Below are positions 20,283-32,258 of a stretch of 64,000 bases of DNA, one piece after another; position 1 is the stretch's first letter, and each line of letters starts with the position of its first letter. The stretch is from Siphonodentalium dalli (taxonomy: Eukaryota; Mollusca; Scaphopoda; Gadilida; Siphonodentaliidae), in NCBI GenBank assembly GCA_032622095.1, contig CP136069.1, forward strand, positions 7,392,036 to 7,456,035, read 5' to 3'. The notes beneath the pieces were generated by a model. That model ran no database searches. It saw only the letters and a program-made list of their open reading frames with translations, and was not told where the DNA came from. The position numbers and the translations under genes were made by a program.

Positions 20283-21080
20283 CATCCTTAAAAAGGAAGC
20301 CCTTTCACCGAGAGTTAGGAAGCGTATCAGTCTGAACATGGGTTCGAACCCACTACCTTCGAAATTTTTGATCTGCCATTCTGGAAACATGTCAATGCAC
20401 TTCCTCCGAAATTGCATCTGGGACACCACGGTACATAACGCTGCCTCCAGTCACTGGCTTACGGTTGGATATACATACACCATTTTATATACAAACTTCA
20501 CACACTCAACGTGTCGGCCCTAGTAAACGCTGTTGTGAAGACAGGTCAAGCCATTCTAGGTTGCATATAATATGCAAATACAGAATAATTCTGCATCTAA
20601 AATGCAACAAATAGGCATAAACTATGCTGGTTTAAACTATGACTGTCACATTACTAACTCATTTGACTCAAAGTGCAAAACTTGGGCGTGATACGACCGA
20701 CTGCTCTAATATAATAAGCAGCACGATGGAATCAATAAATTCCGGGCCAGAATACTCATTAAAGTGGCATATCATATGCCGAATTATAAAATTGGCACAT
20801 ATCGTGCATGCCCAAAGAAAGGGTGCTACTGGCCTCGAAAAATCAGGCCAACTACATTTAAAATAGGCATACTATGCCGATCTTAATTATTACGCGTCGC
20901 CTGATGAAATTCCGCGTTACCGCTACCATACTATAGTGGAAAAGTGAATCGAAACATATGCTCATTTTAAATTATGACTATCCAGAGCGATGTAGGAACA
21001 TGGCGCGCAGACCACTAGGCTGTCTGTTGATTGTTGAGTATATTTCACAATCAAAAATTCAACAACAAAAAAATAAATAT
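20283..21080. other. Unclassified insertion with clustered short dyads
   Basis: This is the rest of the sequence absent from the 54.9-kb block. It includes a second palindromic GGGTTCGAACCC at 20341-20352, possibly another tRNA-like fragment. From 20561 to 20878 there is a run of short interrupted palindromes such as GGCATATCATATGCC and GGCATACTATGCC. No ORF of note. Confidence 0.5.
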
Positions 21081-21084
21081 ATAT

Positions 21085-21375
21085 ACATGTATGCCAATGC
21101 AGCCATTCCATTCAAATACACGTAGCTTATTAGCTTATTCCGATCTCTCTAACGGCTGAAACGTGAGTAACACCGGAATCTGGCCGTATGCGTGTGACAT
21201 ACATGTAGTGTCGTCACTAAGACAATTTTTAGCACATTAAATATAATATGACTCGATAGTATGTCGATCGATATATATATACACATGTGTGCCATTCCAT
21301 TCATATACAGGTAGCTTATTAGCTAATTCCGACCTCTCTAACCGCTGAAACTTGAGTAACATCGGACACACATGT
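21085..21375 (+). repeat. Tandem repeat of the second block (about 200-260 bp unit)
   Basis: Units carry ATAATATGACTCGATAGTAT, then CGATCGATATATATA, GTAGCTTATTAGCTAATTCC and CTCTCTAACGGCTGAAAC. One unit starts near 19870, continues here, and recurs at 54810-55200 and 56170-56400. Confidence 0.7.
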
Positions 21376-21387
21376 AGTATTTGACAT

Positions 21388-21646
21388 AAAAACCACTTGA
21401 TTTTAGAGTTATCCATCTTCATCCGCAATTTGGTCCGAGACCGTCCTTTCGTTGACTGTTTACTGGGCGACTTAATATTATCGGTTGTAAAAAATAATTG
21501 GTTTCAAAAATCGATATCTGATCACTCTGATCTTTGATGGGTGTGTTCCTGATCAGAATCAAACATTGTTTACCCCCCCCCCCCCCCCCGTCCGAAGCCA
21601 AGGAAATAGTAATTTGCGAGCGTTAAATAGGATTGAGTACCTTTAA
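21388..21646. mobile_element. MITE family A, right half only
   Basis: It matches the right half (CACTTGATTTTAGAGTTATC through GGATTGAGTACCTTTAA), with a run of 18 C near 21573. The left half is absent. Confidence 0.75.
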
Positions 21647-21834
21647 CATTGCAAGGCTGGCCATTATAGGTTTAAATACATAACTTCACGCAGCCTAAAT
21701 TAACTATGTGATTTAACCCTTTCTAAACTAAATGTATTCACCAAGTCAGTTAAAATGTGTTCATGGGATTGGTTTATTATTGATTTTGAGGGATGTCATG
21801 TGAAGGTGATAAAACTCATAGCCGATTTGATCGT
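21647..21834. other. No recognisable feature
   Basis: Short spacer before segmental duplication copy 2. Confidence 0.4.
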
Positions 21835-22423
21835 CTCGTAATATTTGGCCTTGAGTCATTTCGCACAGCTGTGACTCCTTTGGAATGACAAGAAGATCAT
21901 CTGGACATCATGTCAAACATGCGTTCAAATGTAACGAACGCTCTGCAAAGGTCGTCAATAAGGCCAAAAAAAATAAGGTTTTGGTTCTCAAGCCCCGCCG
22001 CATTGAATAAAAAGGGCCGCATTAGGCCTTTTTATTGCAATGACTGATGTTATGACCAAAAAAACTTTTAAATTTTTGTTTTTTGTTGTTGTTATGTTTT
22101 GGATTTCATATACATGTCCATAGTAGATATGTGTTGAATATTAGTGTGCATTGAGCTCTAACATGTAATGTGTTAAAAAGTGACTTGCAGGCTTACAACA
22201 TGAAGTAGATGACTACAATTAAGAAAATGATTAGCTGATCCTCATGCTCTTCTTACAATTAGTCATTGTGATCAAACTTATAGTAATTGTAACTCCATAT
22301 AATTGAAAGGCACAGGATTAAATACAGGTTCACATATTAGAATGGGGAGGTATCAGTTTTTAGAAAACAATAACAATAGTGAATGTCAGGGGCATTGTAT
22401 AATGTTAGGTAATCCCAGTCATA

Positions 22424-24234
22424 GGGTCTATTCTCATTGCACACGCGCGTGCGATTAATCGCAGCATTTTTTAAGGTCGAGCGGCTCTATATGTGTGTGT
22501 TCGATGGCATTCCTTCCTCCCACTGCTAAGAGTTCCCCCAATAGGGATGGGGTCTGACGAACACATTCATACACAGGTCTAGGGTAGGTTGGAGGATGAT
22601 AAAGTACTTTTGGTTGGTGGTGACCACATACAGGCCTATATATGCTGACACATTAACTTTAATTTTCCTCAGTTAGATTTACGCAGGTATAAGTTGAGTA
22701 TAACGAGCCATGCCATCAAAATGACATAAGTTTTGAGGACACAATTATATCTAGCTAATTATAATTAGAAATAGAGGGTTCAATTCCATGTAGTTGGGCA
22801 TAAATATGCATATTTTATTCCAGCTTGAAACGTATATAACACTATATAGTACGATCACAACCCATATTACAGGAGTTTTATGTATATAATTGTTATTATC
22901 ACTCAAGATTATCAAAAGTGTACGATTCAAGTGGTTGAATTAGATCTTTCAACATTTTACCTTATAACATCGAGTGCTCATTTGTATAGCCGCTGGCAAC
23001 AGCGACAACGCGGTACTATAATTGACGAACCGCCATTCAAATAGAATAAGTGATGTGACTCAGAATTCGACATTAAGAGTCACACACGCATCGTTTCAGG
23101 TCGAATTCTGTCGCCAGGACGCTGTTCGCATGCACGAGCGATTGATTTCAATTTGATCGCCATTGGCGGCTTATCATCAGTGATCGCACATGCTAAAATG
23201 TATTACTATCAATCTATATAATCAAAATCTTGGGTACAGTGTTGCGCGAGACTGACAGGTAATATAATTCGACTGAATTCTACAAAAATCACCACTGATG
23301 CTAGCTATACGTTGGAAACTTCTTTCCAAGCCATTTCCTTTCCGTACTTCATTTATTATTTTTTATCGCCCATCAGTTATGAGAATGACTGTACCCGGAT
23401 AGTATATGTGACCGAGTGAACCATGCCATTCTCTGTAACGGCTCTCTCGATGACGAGGATGATTGCATAAGACTTTATTCTCATGACCTATATAGGTATC
23501 GAGATAACATTTGTACACTATTTACATACATCATGGTACATATATAAGCATATTATACACATTATTATAAATAAATATAAATAAACACATTATAAATAAA
23601 TATAAATAAAAACATTATAAATAAATATAATAGCACTATCATTGCTATATATGTATAACATTATTCATTAATAGTAATAATATATTTAGAAGTGAACATA
23701 TACATTTTGTGCACACATACACATACACACACATAGTTATTTATCAGTGTTTCAATACTACATATTCCTTACATACAAGGCGGTACGTCAAGTTATCTTT
23801 ATAATACCAGATGGAGTATTACAATCGCTTCAATATTTTATATTATAATCATTCAATATTCGATAGTTCGCGGTTAACAATTTTAATAAAATCACATAGT
23901 CGTCGTAGGCTTGTTGGATTTTTCTGATTAAGTAGTTCGCTCATTACGCCACCATGTGGTGTTTCTAGTGTGGCTGTTTTTCATATTCAGTGGTAGTCTC
24001 CAATTCTGTGGTCGAGTGGGCGAAGATTTTTTTTTTGTACCTTACTCAAATCGTACCGATAGAATCACATAGATGCTGAAATTGTAAAGTTAACGCCACC
24101 GGTGTATAATATGTTTTTGAAAATATGACTCAATCATATCGATAGTCAGGACAGGCTGAAATTGTAATCTTAAAGTCACCGGTGTAATAATATGTTGTTG
24201 AAAATATAAATAATCTGATAGCCTGAAAATAATA
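22424..24234. other. Outer left part of the giant element, unclassified
   Basis: After the CGCGCGTGCGATTAATCGCA inverted repeat there are about 1.4 kb with no counterpart in the right side except the ends. It has no long ORF. An AAATAAATATAAATAA tandem tract lies near 23568-23632. The right side at the same position holds a LINE fragment instead (36347-36590). Confidence 0.5.
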
Positions 24235-24599
24235 TATAACCCATTGGGAGCCCCCTGGTATAGTGAGGTGAATTATGGGTAAGCCCCCTGGTGTAGTGAG
24301 GTGAATTATGGGTAATATTATGCCTGTTCTATTGTGATAACCGCCATCTTTTATCTTCTGGAATTATCGACGTGTTTTATGAAAATGTCACCAAGATTTC
24401 TCCACTCGATTCTTTTTAAATGCACCCTAATCGGTCAAATTCTTTTGATAATTCTATCTAAATACATCTTAGCTACTATTCGGATCTGCTTTCCCGGTCG
24501 AAAAAGGTTTAGTTTGACCAAAACGGCTATTGACAAAAGTTTGTTTATAAAATAGCGTACTCGATAAACCCGTAGTACGGCCGTACATGCTGTAAATTT

Positions 24600-25130
24600 G
24601 TTATCGAAAACAAATTCAATTTCTTCGACCTAAAACATAATTACGCGCTGGACTCTGTCATTTTAAGAATATATAAGTATTACACACAGACACACGAATT
24701 CTCAACTCAAAATTTTGAAAAATGACAGTTTTATCGACATAAATCGATTTTAATTGCAAATCCCATGTTAAATTTTTTCATCGAAAAAATTTCATTTCTT
24801 CAACCTAAAACATAATTATGTGCTGTATCCTATCATTTTAGGAATATATACGTATCCCACTCAGACACACCAAGTCTCAGCTTAAAATTTTGAAAAATAA
24901 GAGATTTATCAACATAAATCGATTTGTATGGCAGATCCCATGTTAAATTTTATCATCGAAAAAAAATAATTTCTTCCACCTAAAACATAATTATGTGCTG
25001 TATCCTATCATTTTAGGAATATATACGTATCCCACTCAGACACACCAAGTCTCAGCTTAAAATTTTGAAAAATAAGAGATTTATCAACATAAATCGATTT
25101 GTATGGCAGATCCCATGTTAAATAAATTTT
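24600..25130 (+). repeat. Three tandem copies of a 185-bp unit
   Basis: Each unit contains ACCTAAAACATAATTA, then CATTTTAGGAATATATACGT, CAAAATTTTGAAAAAT-like text and ACATAAATCGATTT. Units 2 and 3 are nearly identical, while unit 1 is diverged. Arm 2 has only two units, so the last duplication followed arm formation or was lost from arm 2. Confidence 0.75.
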
Positions 25131-25199
25131 AGGGCCCTTCAAATGTTTTCTGAGCTGTTCCATATTGGGCACCAGAGTCCATATTTGACTGGTTCTACA

Positions 25200-26060
25200 T
25201 GATAATTGTGCAACAGTACAGTCGCGTTACTTTATACGTCAACATTGGTCATTATCACTCGACAAATTTATTTCGGTCTGTCGTATCAACCCCTATTTCC
25301 CCCGCGTAGCCTGACTAAGTGTCAACATTGGTCTTTATCGCTCCACTAATTTGTATCATTTCATCGGTATGAATTCCATATCCAATTTATTTATTTTTTT
25401 CATCGCTATAGTCACGTTACGAAATATTTTATTGCGTGATACTTGTACTTATATGTCTATGGTATTACTATAGTATACCGTATACGTATATCAATTGCTA
25501 TTCCTTTCTATATAATTCTGGTGCCATCCATAGAGATAGAGATAATTTCCGACCCCCCCCCCCCCCAATTTTATATCATTGCTGCTTTAGTACAGTCGCG
25601 ATGCATTACATGGCAACATCGCTCCACTAATTTATGTCAGTTCATCGGTACGAACCCCTTTTTCTCCGAGTCCATATAACCAACCCAACATCTTATCCCG
25701 GCCTAAATTATTATTTTTATTTTCATCGGCATAGTTGTGTTACATACATATTTTTATCATTTGATTCTAATTTGTATTGTACCACTATAGAAGTCCATAA
25801 ATGACTATTCTGGCACTATATAGAGATCACTAAGATTCTGACACCCCCAACTATTTTATAACCTTGTTGCAACAGTAGAGTTGAGATGCATAATATGTCA
25901 ACATTGGTCGTTATCGCTCTACAAATTTATATCGGTTCAACCCTTAGTTCCCTGTAATGCCCACCCCTCCCTCAATTAATTTTTTCATTTGTATTATAGT
26001 CTCGTTACGTACACATTTTATCTCTTATAACTTTTGCTTCAACGCGCCGAGTTCTGCTGC
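25200..26060 (+). repeat. Imperfect 300-bp tandem repeats
   Basis: The phrases CAACATTGGTC-TTATCGCTC, CACTAATTTATGTCAGTTCA and TCATCGGTA recur about every 300 bp, with poly-C tracts near 25552. The inverted counterpart is at 34180-35040. Confidence 0.65.
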
Positions 26061-26229
26061 AGACAATACAAAACTGACAACATATTGAAATGTAAGCAGG
26101 CTTCAAACTCATATTATCCAAGAAAAACTCTGGCTACATCAGAAATTTGTGTATGAAGTGTACTCGCATTTGTTGCGTTAAAAACCAAAGGTCCCAAGTC
26201 AAGGTCCAAATCCCCAACAAACTGATGTG

Positions 26230-26600
26230 AGGTTTAACTCCATCTACATACAGTAATGTCCAAAGTAATTGATCACTTAACCACAGCAGAATTATGGGTA
26301 ATTTTTCATATAAGGATGTGAGGTCTAATGATAACTCCATCCACATACAGTAATGTCCAAAGTAATTGACCACTTAACCACAGCAGAATTGTGGGTAATT
26401 TTTCCGGATTTTAAATCCTGAAAAATTACCCATAATTCTGCTGTGGTTAAGTGGTCAATTACTTTGAGCATTACTGTATCCCATATAAGGATGTGAGGTA
26501 TAATGATAACTCCATCTACATACAGTAATGTCCAAAGTAATTGACCACTTAACCACAGCAGAATTATGGCGTTCAATATGGTCTACCTAATTCTGCTCCA
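26230..26600. repeat. Alternating inverted repeats (GTGGTTAAGTGGTCAATTAC)
   Basis: A segment with CATTACTGTATGTAGATGGA and ACTTAACCACAGCAGAATTA occurs in alternating orientation four times. It forms a stem centred near 26411 (TTTTCCGGATTTTAAATCC). The counterpart in arm 2 (33530-33945) has the same composition with an extra unit. Confidence 0.75.
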
Positions 26601-26969
26601 AAAACATGTATATTGAATATATGGATGTTTATTGGGGGGAAACCGATTATTTCAATGATATTTTCATTAACTGGGATCCAAAAACCGACCTACGGGAGCG
26701 CGCTTCGCGCGCGACTGTTTCTTAAGTATATGTGCATATTTAATAAGTCAACAATTGGAATCACAACAGACAAGATTGGCGGGGGTCCCTTGCGCTTGCG
26801 CGATCTATCCATCAAAACATATTTAGACATCTCAAGACACGTAAGACCCAATAACTTAATAAACAGAATAGATACATCTATTGCCTGAGTGACTAATATT
26901 TATATTTGTTACAATGGGGTCAAATAGTTGCGAAGCCAGCACCACAATTCTTTCCCTCCATAGTAAATA

Positions 26970-27456
26970 TTAAAGGTACTCAATCCGATAAAACTCCTCT
27001 CAATTACTATTTCAATGGCTTCGGGGGTCAAAAATATTTGATTCGAGTCGAGGAAGTCACCCATCAAAGCTCAGATTTGTTAGATATCGATTTTAGAAAT
27101 CTATTATTTTTCATTATCGGGAATTCTTTCTGGCCCAGAAGACAGTCAAAATTTCGTTATTATTACCACTTGATTATAGAGTTATCCATCCTTGTCTGTT
27201 TGAATAGAGTTTTGACGTAAAATCTCGAGCAGGTTACCAAATTGACGGCAGTTATTAGTACTCATCTCGAGCAATTAACAAATTTCAAAAATCAATATCT
27301 AATAACTCTGAGCTTTGTTTGATGGGTTCCTCGACTCGAATCAAATATTTTTTACCCCCAAAGCCAAAGAAATAGTAATATAGGACCCTCTGATCGGATT
27401 GTTGTTGTTGGAATCTGTTGAGATGGGGACCCTCTTTACGGGTTGAGTACCTTTAA
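26970..27456. mobile_element. MITE family A in arm 1, first
   Basis: TTAA flanks the ends AGGTACTCAATCCGAT and CGGGTTGAGTACCT. The matching point in arm 2 (33132-33135) has one TTAA and no element. It is nearly identical to the copy at 27918-28405. Confidence 0.9.
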
Positions 27457-27917
27457 AACAACTTCTAAAGAATTATTTATTTACCTTATATATGGTATGG
27501 AGCGTCCTTGGTTTACTGGCGTTCAGATTTGTTAACATCACGTCACCAAGTCAATTACTTGCGAAGCCACAGCCATAACTATTTCCCTCCATAGTAATTC
27601 TCAAAACAACTTCTTAAGAACAATTGACCAGGTCAGTCGCGCAATTATTGGAAGAGCCACGGTCAATAATTTTTTTTTAAACCAAATTTTACATTTAAAT
27701 TATTCCTTTATTTAACCAAAAAAAAAAATTAAATGAGAAAATTAACTTTTACTACTTGCTAAATTTTATCTTTTAATTATTTCATTTAAATTTTAGACTA
27801 AAATTTAAAAATATACAGTCCCAGTATTTACAGTATACTAAGTCCAAGTCTTTATAATCTGTTGAGTGACCCCACAGTCATTTACTTGCTTTGTTAGTAA
27901 TAATTAAGGATTACTTG

Positions 27918-28405
27918 TTTAAAGGTACTCAATCCGATAAAACTCCTCTCAATTACTATTTCAATGGCTTCGGGGGTCAAAAATATTTGATTCGAGTCGA
28001 GGAAGTCACCCATCAAAGCTCAGATTTGTTAGATATCGATTTTAGAAATCTATTATTTTTCATTATCGGGAATTCTTTCTGGCCCAGAAGACAGTCAAAA
28101 TTTCGTTATTATTACCACTTGATTATAGTGTTATCCATCCTTGTCTGTTTGAATAGAGTTTTGACGTAAAATCTCGAGCAGGTTACCAAATTGACGGCAG
28201 TTATTAGTACTCATCTCGAGCAATTAACAATTTTCAAAAATCAATATCTAATAACTCTGAGCTTTGTTTGATGGGTTCCTCGACTCGAATCAAATATTTT
28301 TTACCCCCAAAGCCAAAGAAATAGTAATATAGGACCCTCTGATCGGATTGTTGTTGTTGGAATCTGTTGAGATGGGGACCCTCTTTACGGGTTGAGTACC
28401 TTTAA
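27918..28405. mobile_element. MITE family A in arm 1, second
   Basis: TTAA flanks both ends. Arm 2 reads GCGTTTAAACAAGTAATCC at 32661-32679, the empty site. Its sequence differs from 26970-27456 by very few bases. Confidence 0.9.
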
Positions 28406-28493
28406 ACGCAATTGTTATCAAAATATTTTATGTATTTTTTATAATTTCTATTTATATGTAATACTATAATCTTGGTGGCGTTACCATTTCTGA

Positions 28494-29318
28494 CTATGGT
28501 TTTCTTGTAGTGATTGTATTGGGGCGTTTGTCCGATAGCGTTGTTAATAAACGGCGCCTGGCTTTAGATAAGCTTTCGCACTCGAGAATGTAGTGGAACT
28601 CGTCTCCAATTTTACCGGATTTGCAGAGTTGGCATACACGATGGGATTGTTCGGAGTTTCTCCAACGGCCTATTTCAATCGGGAGTCGATGATTGGTTGT
28701 TCTAAATTTACACAAGATGAAACGATTTGTTGTGTTGAGTGTTACAAGATAATTTTCGAATGATAAATCGTGCTTGAAAATTCTATATATGCGGCCACGG
28801 CTCGAGTTATTTAAATCCGTTTCCCATGATTTTCTAAACTGGGATATTAAACTACATTTCATGTATGAGATAAGTTGGTTGCTATCCGGTATCTGTTCCA
28901 TGTGCCAATATAGTATTTGTCCGTTGTCTTCTAATATATTATAAACTTTATGCAACCAGGGGAATCTGTCGTCGTTTATATCGAACATCGAATGTGCTAG
29001 TTTGAAAATTAGCCTTTGATATCTACCGCCGTTACTGTTCATATTCTTACTCCAGAACTTCATCATTCTTGTATATATCTGTATCTGCAATGGTAGTCTT
29101 CCACATTCCCCGTACAACATATAATTAGGGGTTGATGGCCTACGTTTAAGGACGTGTTTAAGAAACGTATTGTGGACTTTTTCCAGAACATCATTGTTGC
29201 CAAACCCCCATACTTCACAACCATATAGCAATATCGGGGTAACATGCAAATCGAACAAGTCCAGTTGATTTTTAACAGGAAGGCAGTGTTTGCGTGATTT
29301 CCCGATTATGGAGTACAT
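28494..29318 (-). pseudogene. LINE 2 C-terminal region
   Basis: It contains TPILLYGCEVWGFGNNDV, common downstream of the RT core in CR1-like elements, and ends with CQLCKSGKIGDEFHYILEC, the Cys/His cluster. It is in frame with the RT segment upstream across a TAA at 29328-29330 (KKTLVE, stop, ATRAMYS). The final residues RPNTITTRKP run into the arm 1 junction, so the end is probably truncated. Confidence 0.8.
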
Positions 29319-29330
29319 GGCACGAGTGGC

Positions 29331-30071
29331 TTATTCTACCAATGTTTTTTTCGCGATCGTAAAGGAGCCGGATTTACAAAATATTATGCCAAGGTAATTA
29401 AAGTTGTTAACGCTATCAATTTTCTTCCCTTTAAACAGAAACGAGACTTTCTTGGATAGACTCGCTTTAGATAAATTTAATATTTTTGTTTTATCCACAT
29501 TGACTGTTAATTTCCATTGACTACAATATTTTTCAAAAATATCGAGTTGTTGCTGTAACCCTTTAGGTGTTTCCGCCATAATAACTGTATCGTCGGCGTA
29601 AAGAATCATGAATATTTTCAAATGGTAGTTCAATTTGTCGCCTATCTCCGCGTCTACAGTTTTCAGTCCCACTGCGCAGTTTTCAAGGAAAAATTCTTCC
29701 AAATCATTCAAATACAAGGAAAACAACAGTGGGGATAAGTTTTTACCTTGTCGAACCCCCGCATAACAGGGGAAATAAGCTGATAGCTCACCATTTACAC
29801 GGACACATGATTTCACATGGTTATACATGTTGACGATGACCCTAAACAATTTCCCATTGATTCCACTTTTTACAATTTTGGACCAGAGCCCCTGTCTCAC
29901 GGTATCAAAGGCTTTCTGGAAGTCAACAAACGCACATACATGTATTAGTTTCTTTTTCAATTTTCTACTAATTTCGAACAACAAGTGCAGCACAAATATA
30001 TTGTCGAAGGTTGAATAATTTTTCTGAAACCGGTCTGGTTTTCTGAGAGTATTTCATATTTTTCGACATAT
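29331..30071 (-). pseudogene. LINE 2 reverse transcriptase core
   Basis: Motif A is CAFVDFQKAFDTVRQGL, motif B GVRQGKNLSPLLFSLYLNDL, and motif C LYADDTVIMAE with both catalytic aspartates. The upstream part (KYEILSENQTGFRK) is in another frame. Adding one base in the homopolymer opposite 30019-30023 links it through NYSTFDNIF. The first codons adjoin the hAT target duplication at 30072-30079. Confidence 0.85.
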
Positions 30072-30079
30072 TGTGTGAG

Positions 30080-30859
30080 CAGGGGTGGCGCCAGGATTTC
30101 CCCGACGGAGGGGCTATGGTCCCCGACAGGGGGGGCTAGACTGGTGACCGAAGGCAGCCCCGGGGAGAACGCGAGAGGGGTGTCCCCTCTCGCACGGGGG
30201 GTTTGGGGGACCTCCCCCACGAAAATTTTGAAAATACATAGCCTGAGATCGATTCTGGAGTGTTCTGGTGTCAACATACACACTGTTCTAGGGGATCATA
30301 ATTGTCACTTTTACTTGAGTATTTGGAAAAAAAAATCAGCATATACAATAGTAATGACAATATGGAATTGATCTTAAGTTAACTCACCGTAAATCTTTTG
30401 ACACCCATTACAGGGCTGTTTTTTCGGCGACGCATAGGGAACGGCAAAGGGAAGATTCGGCAGTGTGAGTCTGTGTGGAATTTGTAATACATGTAACACG
30501 ACACACACGAGGATGGTGACGGCATCTATGACACCCTAACCCTATAGTTCCATGCACGAATTTAATAAGTATACGATATGACTCACGGTAGTCTCACGAG
30601 TGACTCGTGTCGAGTCTGTCGGACTAAAAATAGAACTCTGGTAATGTGATTCATTAACTCTGCACGCCCACGTCGATTTGTTAATCACCAGTGCACGTGT
30701 TTCGAGTCGCGGATTTTCCAATGTTTATCGTCTTTGCATAATTTTATCTCCCCGACGAATTTGGCAGATATCCCCGACGGGGGGGGGGGGGCTGACCATC
30801 CCCGACGGGGGGGGGGGGGCTGTAGCCCCCCCCCTGACCCCCCCTTGGCGCCACCCCTG
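30080..30859. mobile_element. hAT-type non-autonomous element in LINE 2
   Basis: Terminal inverted repeats CAGGGGTGGCGCCA are exact at both ends. An 8-bp target duplication TGTGTGAG lies at 30072-30079 and 30860-30867. It has no transposase. The interior has long G and C runs (30781-30842) and repeats of CCCCGACGG. Removing it with one TGTGTGAG rejoins the LINE at SNRLT followed by QYVEKYEILSE. Confidence 0.9.
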
Positions 30860-30867
30860 TGTGTGAG

Positions 30868-31389
30868 CCTATTTGACAATATCTTTGTAAATAACTTACT
30901 CAAGATCGTTATCGGCCTATAATTACCTGGGTCACTTAAATTTCCTTTGTTTTTGTAGAGAGGGACAATCGTTCCAGTTACCCAGTCTTCGGGTATGAGA
31001 CCAGTATCCAGTATGATATTAAATAACTTACGGTATATGCTGACAAAGACTTCGGATGAGGCAATGATATATACTCATTGACAATGCGGTCGTGGCCGGA
31101 TGATTTATTGTTTTTCAAAGTATTAATCGACTGTTGTATTTCGAACTCGGTAATTGGCATGTTTAGTTCGGGGTTAGCATCAATGCTAAAGTGTTCCTTT
31201 ATAGTTCTCTCTACAACAGGGTCATCATCGTGTCTAATAGCGTTGACATCGCGAAAATAATTAGCTAGGTCATCTAAAGTAACACCAATACGGTTAGAGT
31301 TACTGTCCCTAAGTCTTTTCCAAAATTGTTTTGGATTACTTCGCTGCATGGACGCCATTTCATAAGTCACAAGATCACAGTGCGATTTA
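30868..31389 (-). pseudogene. LINE 2 pre-RT and RT motif 0-1 region
   Basis: The frame reads EMASMQRSNPKQFWKRLRD, ITEFEIQQSINTLKNNKSSG, then HDRIVNEYI. After a frame change it reads [19 protein letters not shown] and [20 protein letters not shown], the conserved RT entry block. The change of frame lies near 31060-31000. The upstream edge is the retroposon tail at 31390. Confidence 0.8.
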
Positions 31390-31960
31390 ATTATATATAT
31401 ATCCTTTATTTCCTCCGTTAACGAAGAGCTGTTACAATATATTTTAAATGTTTACACAATTGCAATGAACAAATGAACGAATACAAAAAAAAAGGAATAT
31501 GTAAGTAAACAAACATTAATGTGTGTGGTATACAGATAAGCCAGCCACACACTGGACGAGGCAGCCATGCTCAAACAGCAATAGAGGTCGGTAAGCAGAC
31601 TGTTTGTCATGCATACAACAGGCCGTGCGTGCATACAGACATACATACATACACACATACATACATACATACATATATGCATAAACACACACATACCAAC
31701 ATACATACTTTCATGCATACACACATACATTCATATATACATACGTACATACACACATACATACGTATATACATACATACATACATACATAAACACATGC
31801 ACCCGGGGTATTGGCAGGCAATCCAGTAGGCAATCAGACATAAACAAGCATATAATCAGACGATGCATGGATATATATATAGAGAGAGAGACTTGCAAGA
31901 GAACATCATGCTCGCATGAAGCCTTCAGACGAGTCACTCAAAATTAAACAAAACTGTATA
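31390..31960 (-). mobile_element. Retroposon 3' end with (AT)n tail and simple repeats
   Basis: On the minus strand it ends GGAGGAAATAAAGGATATAT, which is an AATAAA signal then an (AT)n tail. A relative at 49195-49720 shows the same end (GGAGGCAATAAAAGGATATA) and also carries a simple-repeat-rich body. An ACAT-type microsatellite occupies 31637-31800. No protein-coding part is recognised. Confidence 0.5.
31637..31800. repeat. (ACAT)n-rich microsatellite
   Basis: Imperfect CATACATACACA repeats. The long His/Thr or Cys/Val/Met frames on both strands are artefacts of this period. Confidence 0.9.
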
Positions 31961-32258
31961 ATGTACATATCTCAATTCGAAAGAGGGTGTTTTATTTTGA
32001 TTCTCAGTAACTCTAACTTCGAAGAGAGGTATTTGCATGCATGTTGATTGGGAAGACCCTGTTAGCATACCAGCCAATGCCTCACTTGGAAGTTGTTATG
32101 GTAGTTTATATGTTATTATTCGTTTTCAGAGTTAGCGATGCTGACCCAGAGCATGTTGATATGTTTTACCGAATATGCCGAATAAGCAATAGCGTATGCG
32201 TTAAATAAAATGTGACTCGGATAATTTTGTTGTATGAAGAGCACCAAATTGAGACCAG

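Larger units (their letters stand above)
18657..21646 (+). repeat. Second duplicated block, copy 1
   Basis: The flanking sequence (CATAATTGTGATGGCTAT, then GAATAATATATACCACAG, CTATACACATCTTGTTAGCA, and tandem ATAATATGACTCGATAGTAT) matches 53936-55200 and 56170-56400 in the same order. This copy additionally carries family A MITEs at 18718-19107 and 19399-19868 and a SINE insertion near 20 kb. The other copy has different insertions. Confidence 0.75.
24235..28505 (+). repeat. Inverted arm 1 of the giant element
   Basis: Matches 32571-36065 on the opposite strand throughout, including shared open frames (24334-24555 equals 35774-35514). Arm 1 has two family A MITEs that arm 2 lacks and three rather than two copies of a 185-bp tandem unit. 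No protein-like ORF is present. Shared frames reflect shared DNA, not selection. Confidence 0.85.
28494..31389 (-). mobile_element. Truncated LINE 2 in the loop of the giant element
   Basis: Minus-strand ORF2 from a pre-RT linker (NPKQFWKRLRD) to the Cys/His C-terminus. It is split by a hAT-type element at 30080-30859 and carries one missing base in the T run at 30019-30023 and an in-frame TAA at 29328-29330. The 5' side ends at a retroposon tail (31390). The 3' side ends at the arm 1 junction. Confidence 0.8.

Noticed and set aside
24334-24555. 73-codon ORF conserved in both arms
   Set aside because: Conservation follows from the inverted duplication of the DNA. The peptide lacks family features and the surroundings are equally conserved.
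31452-31937. Overlapping His/Thr-rich and Cys/Val/Met-rich ORFs
   Set aside because: They are translations of an ACAT-type microsatellite on both strands.
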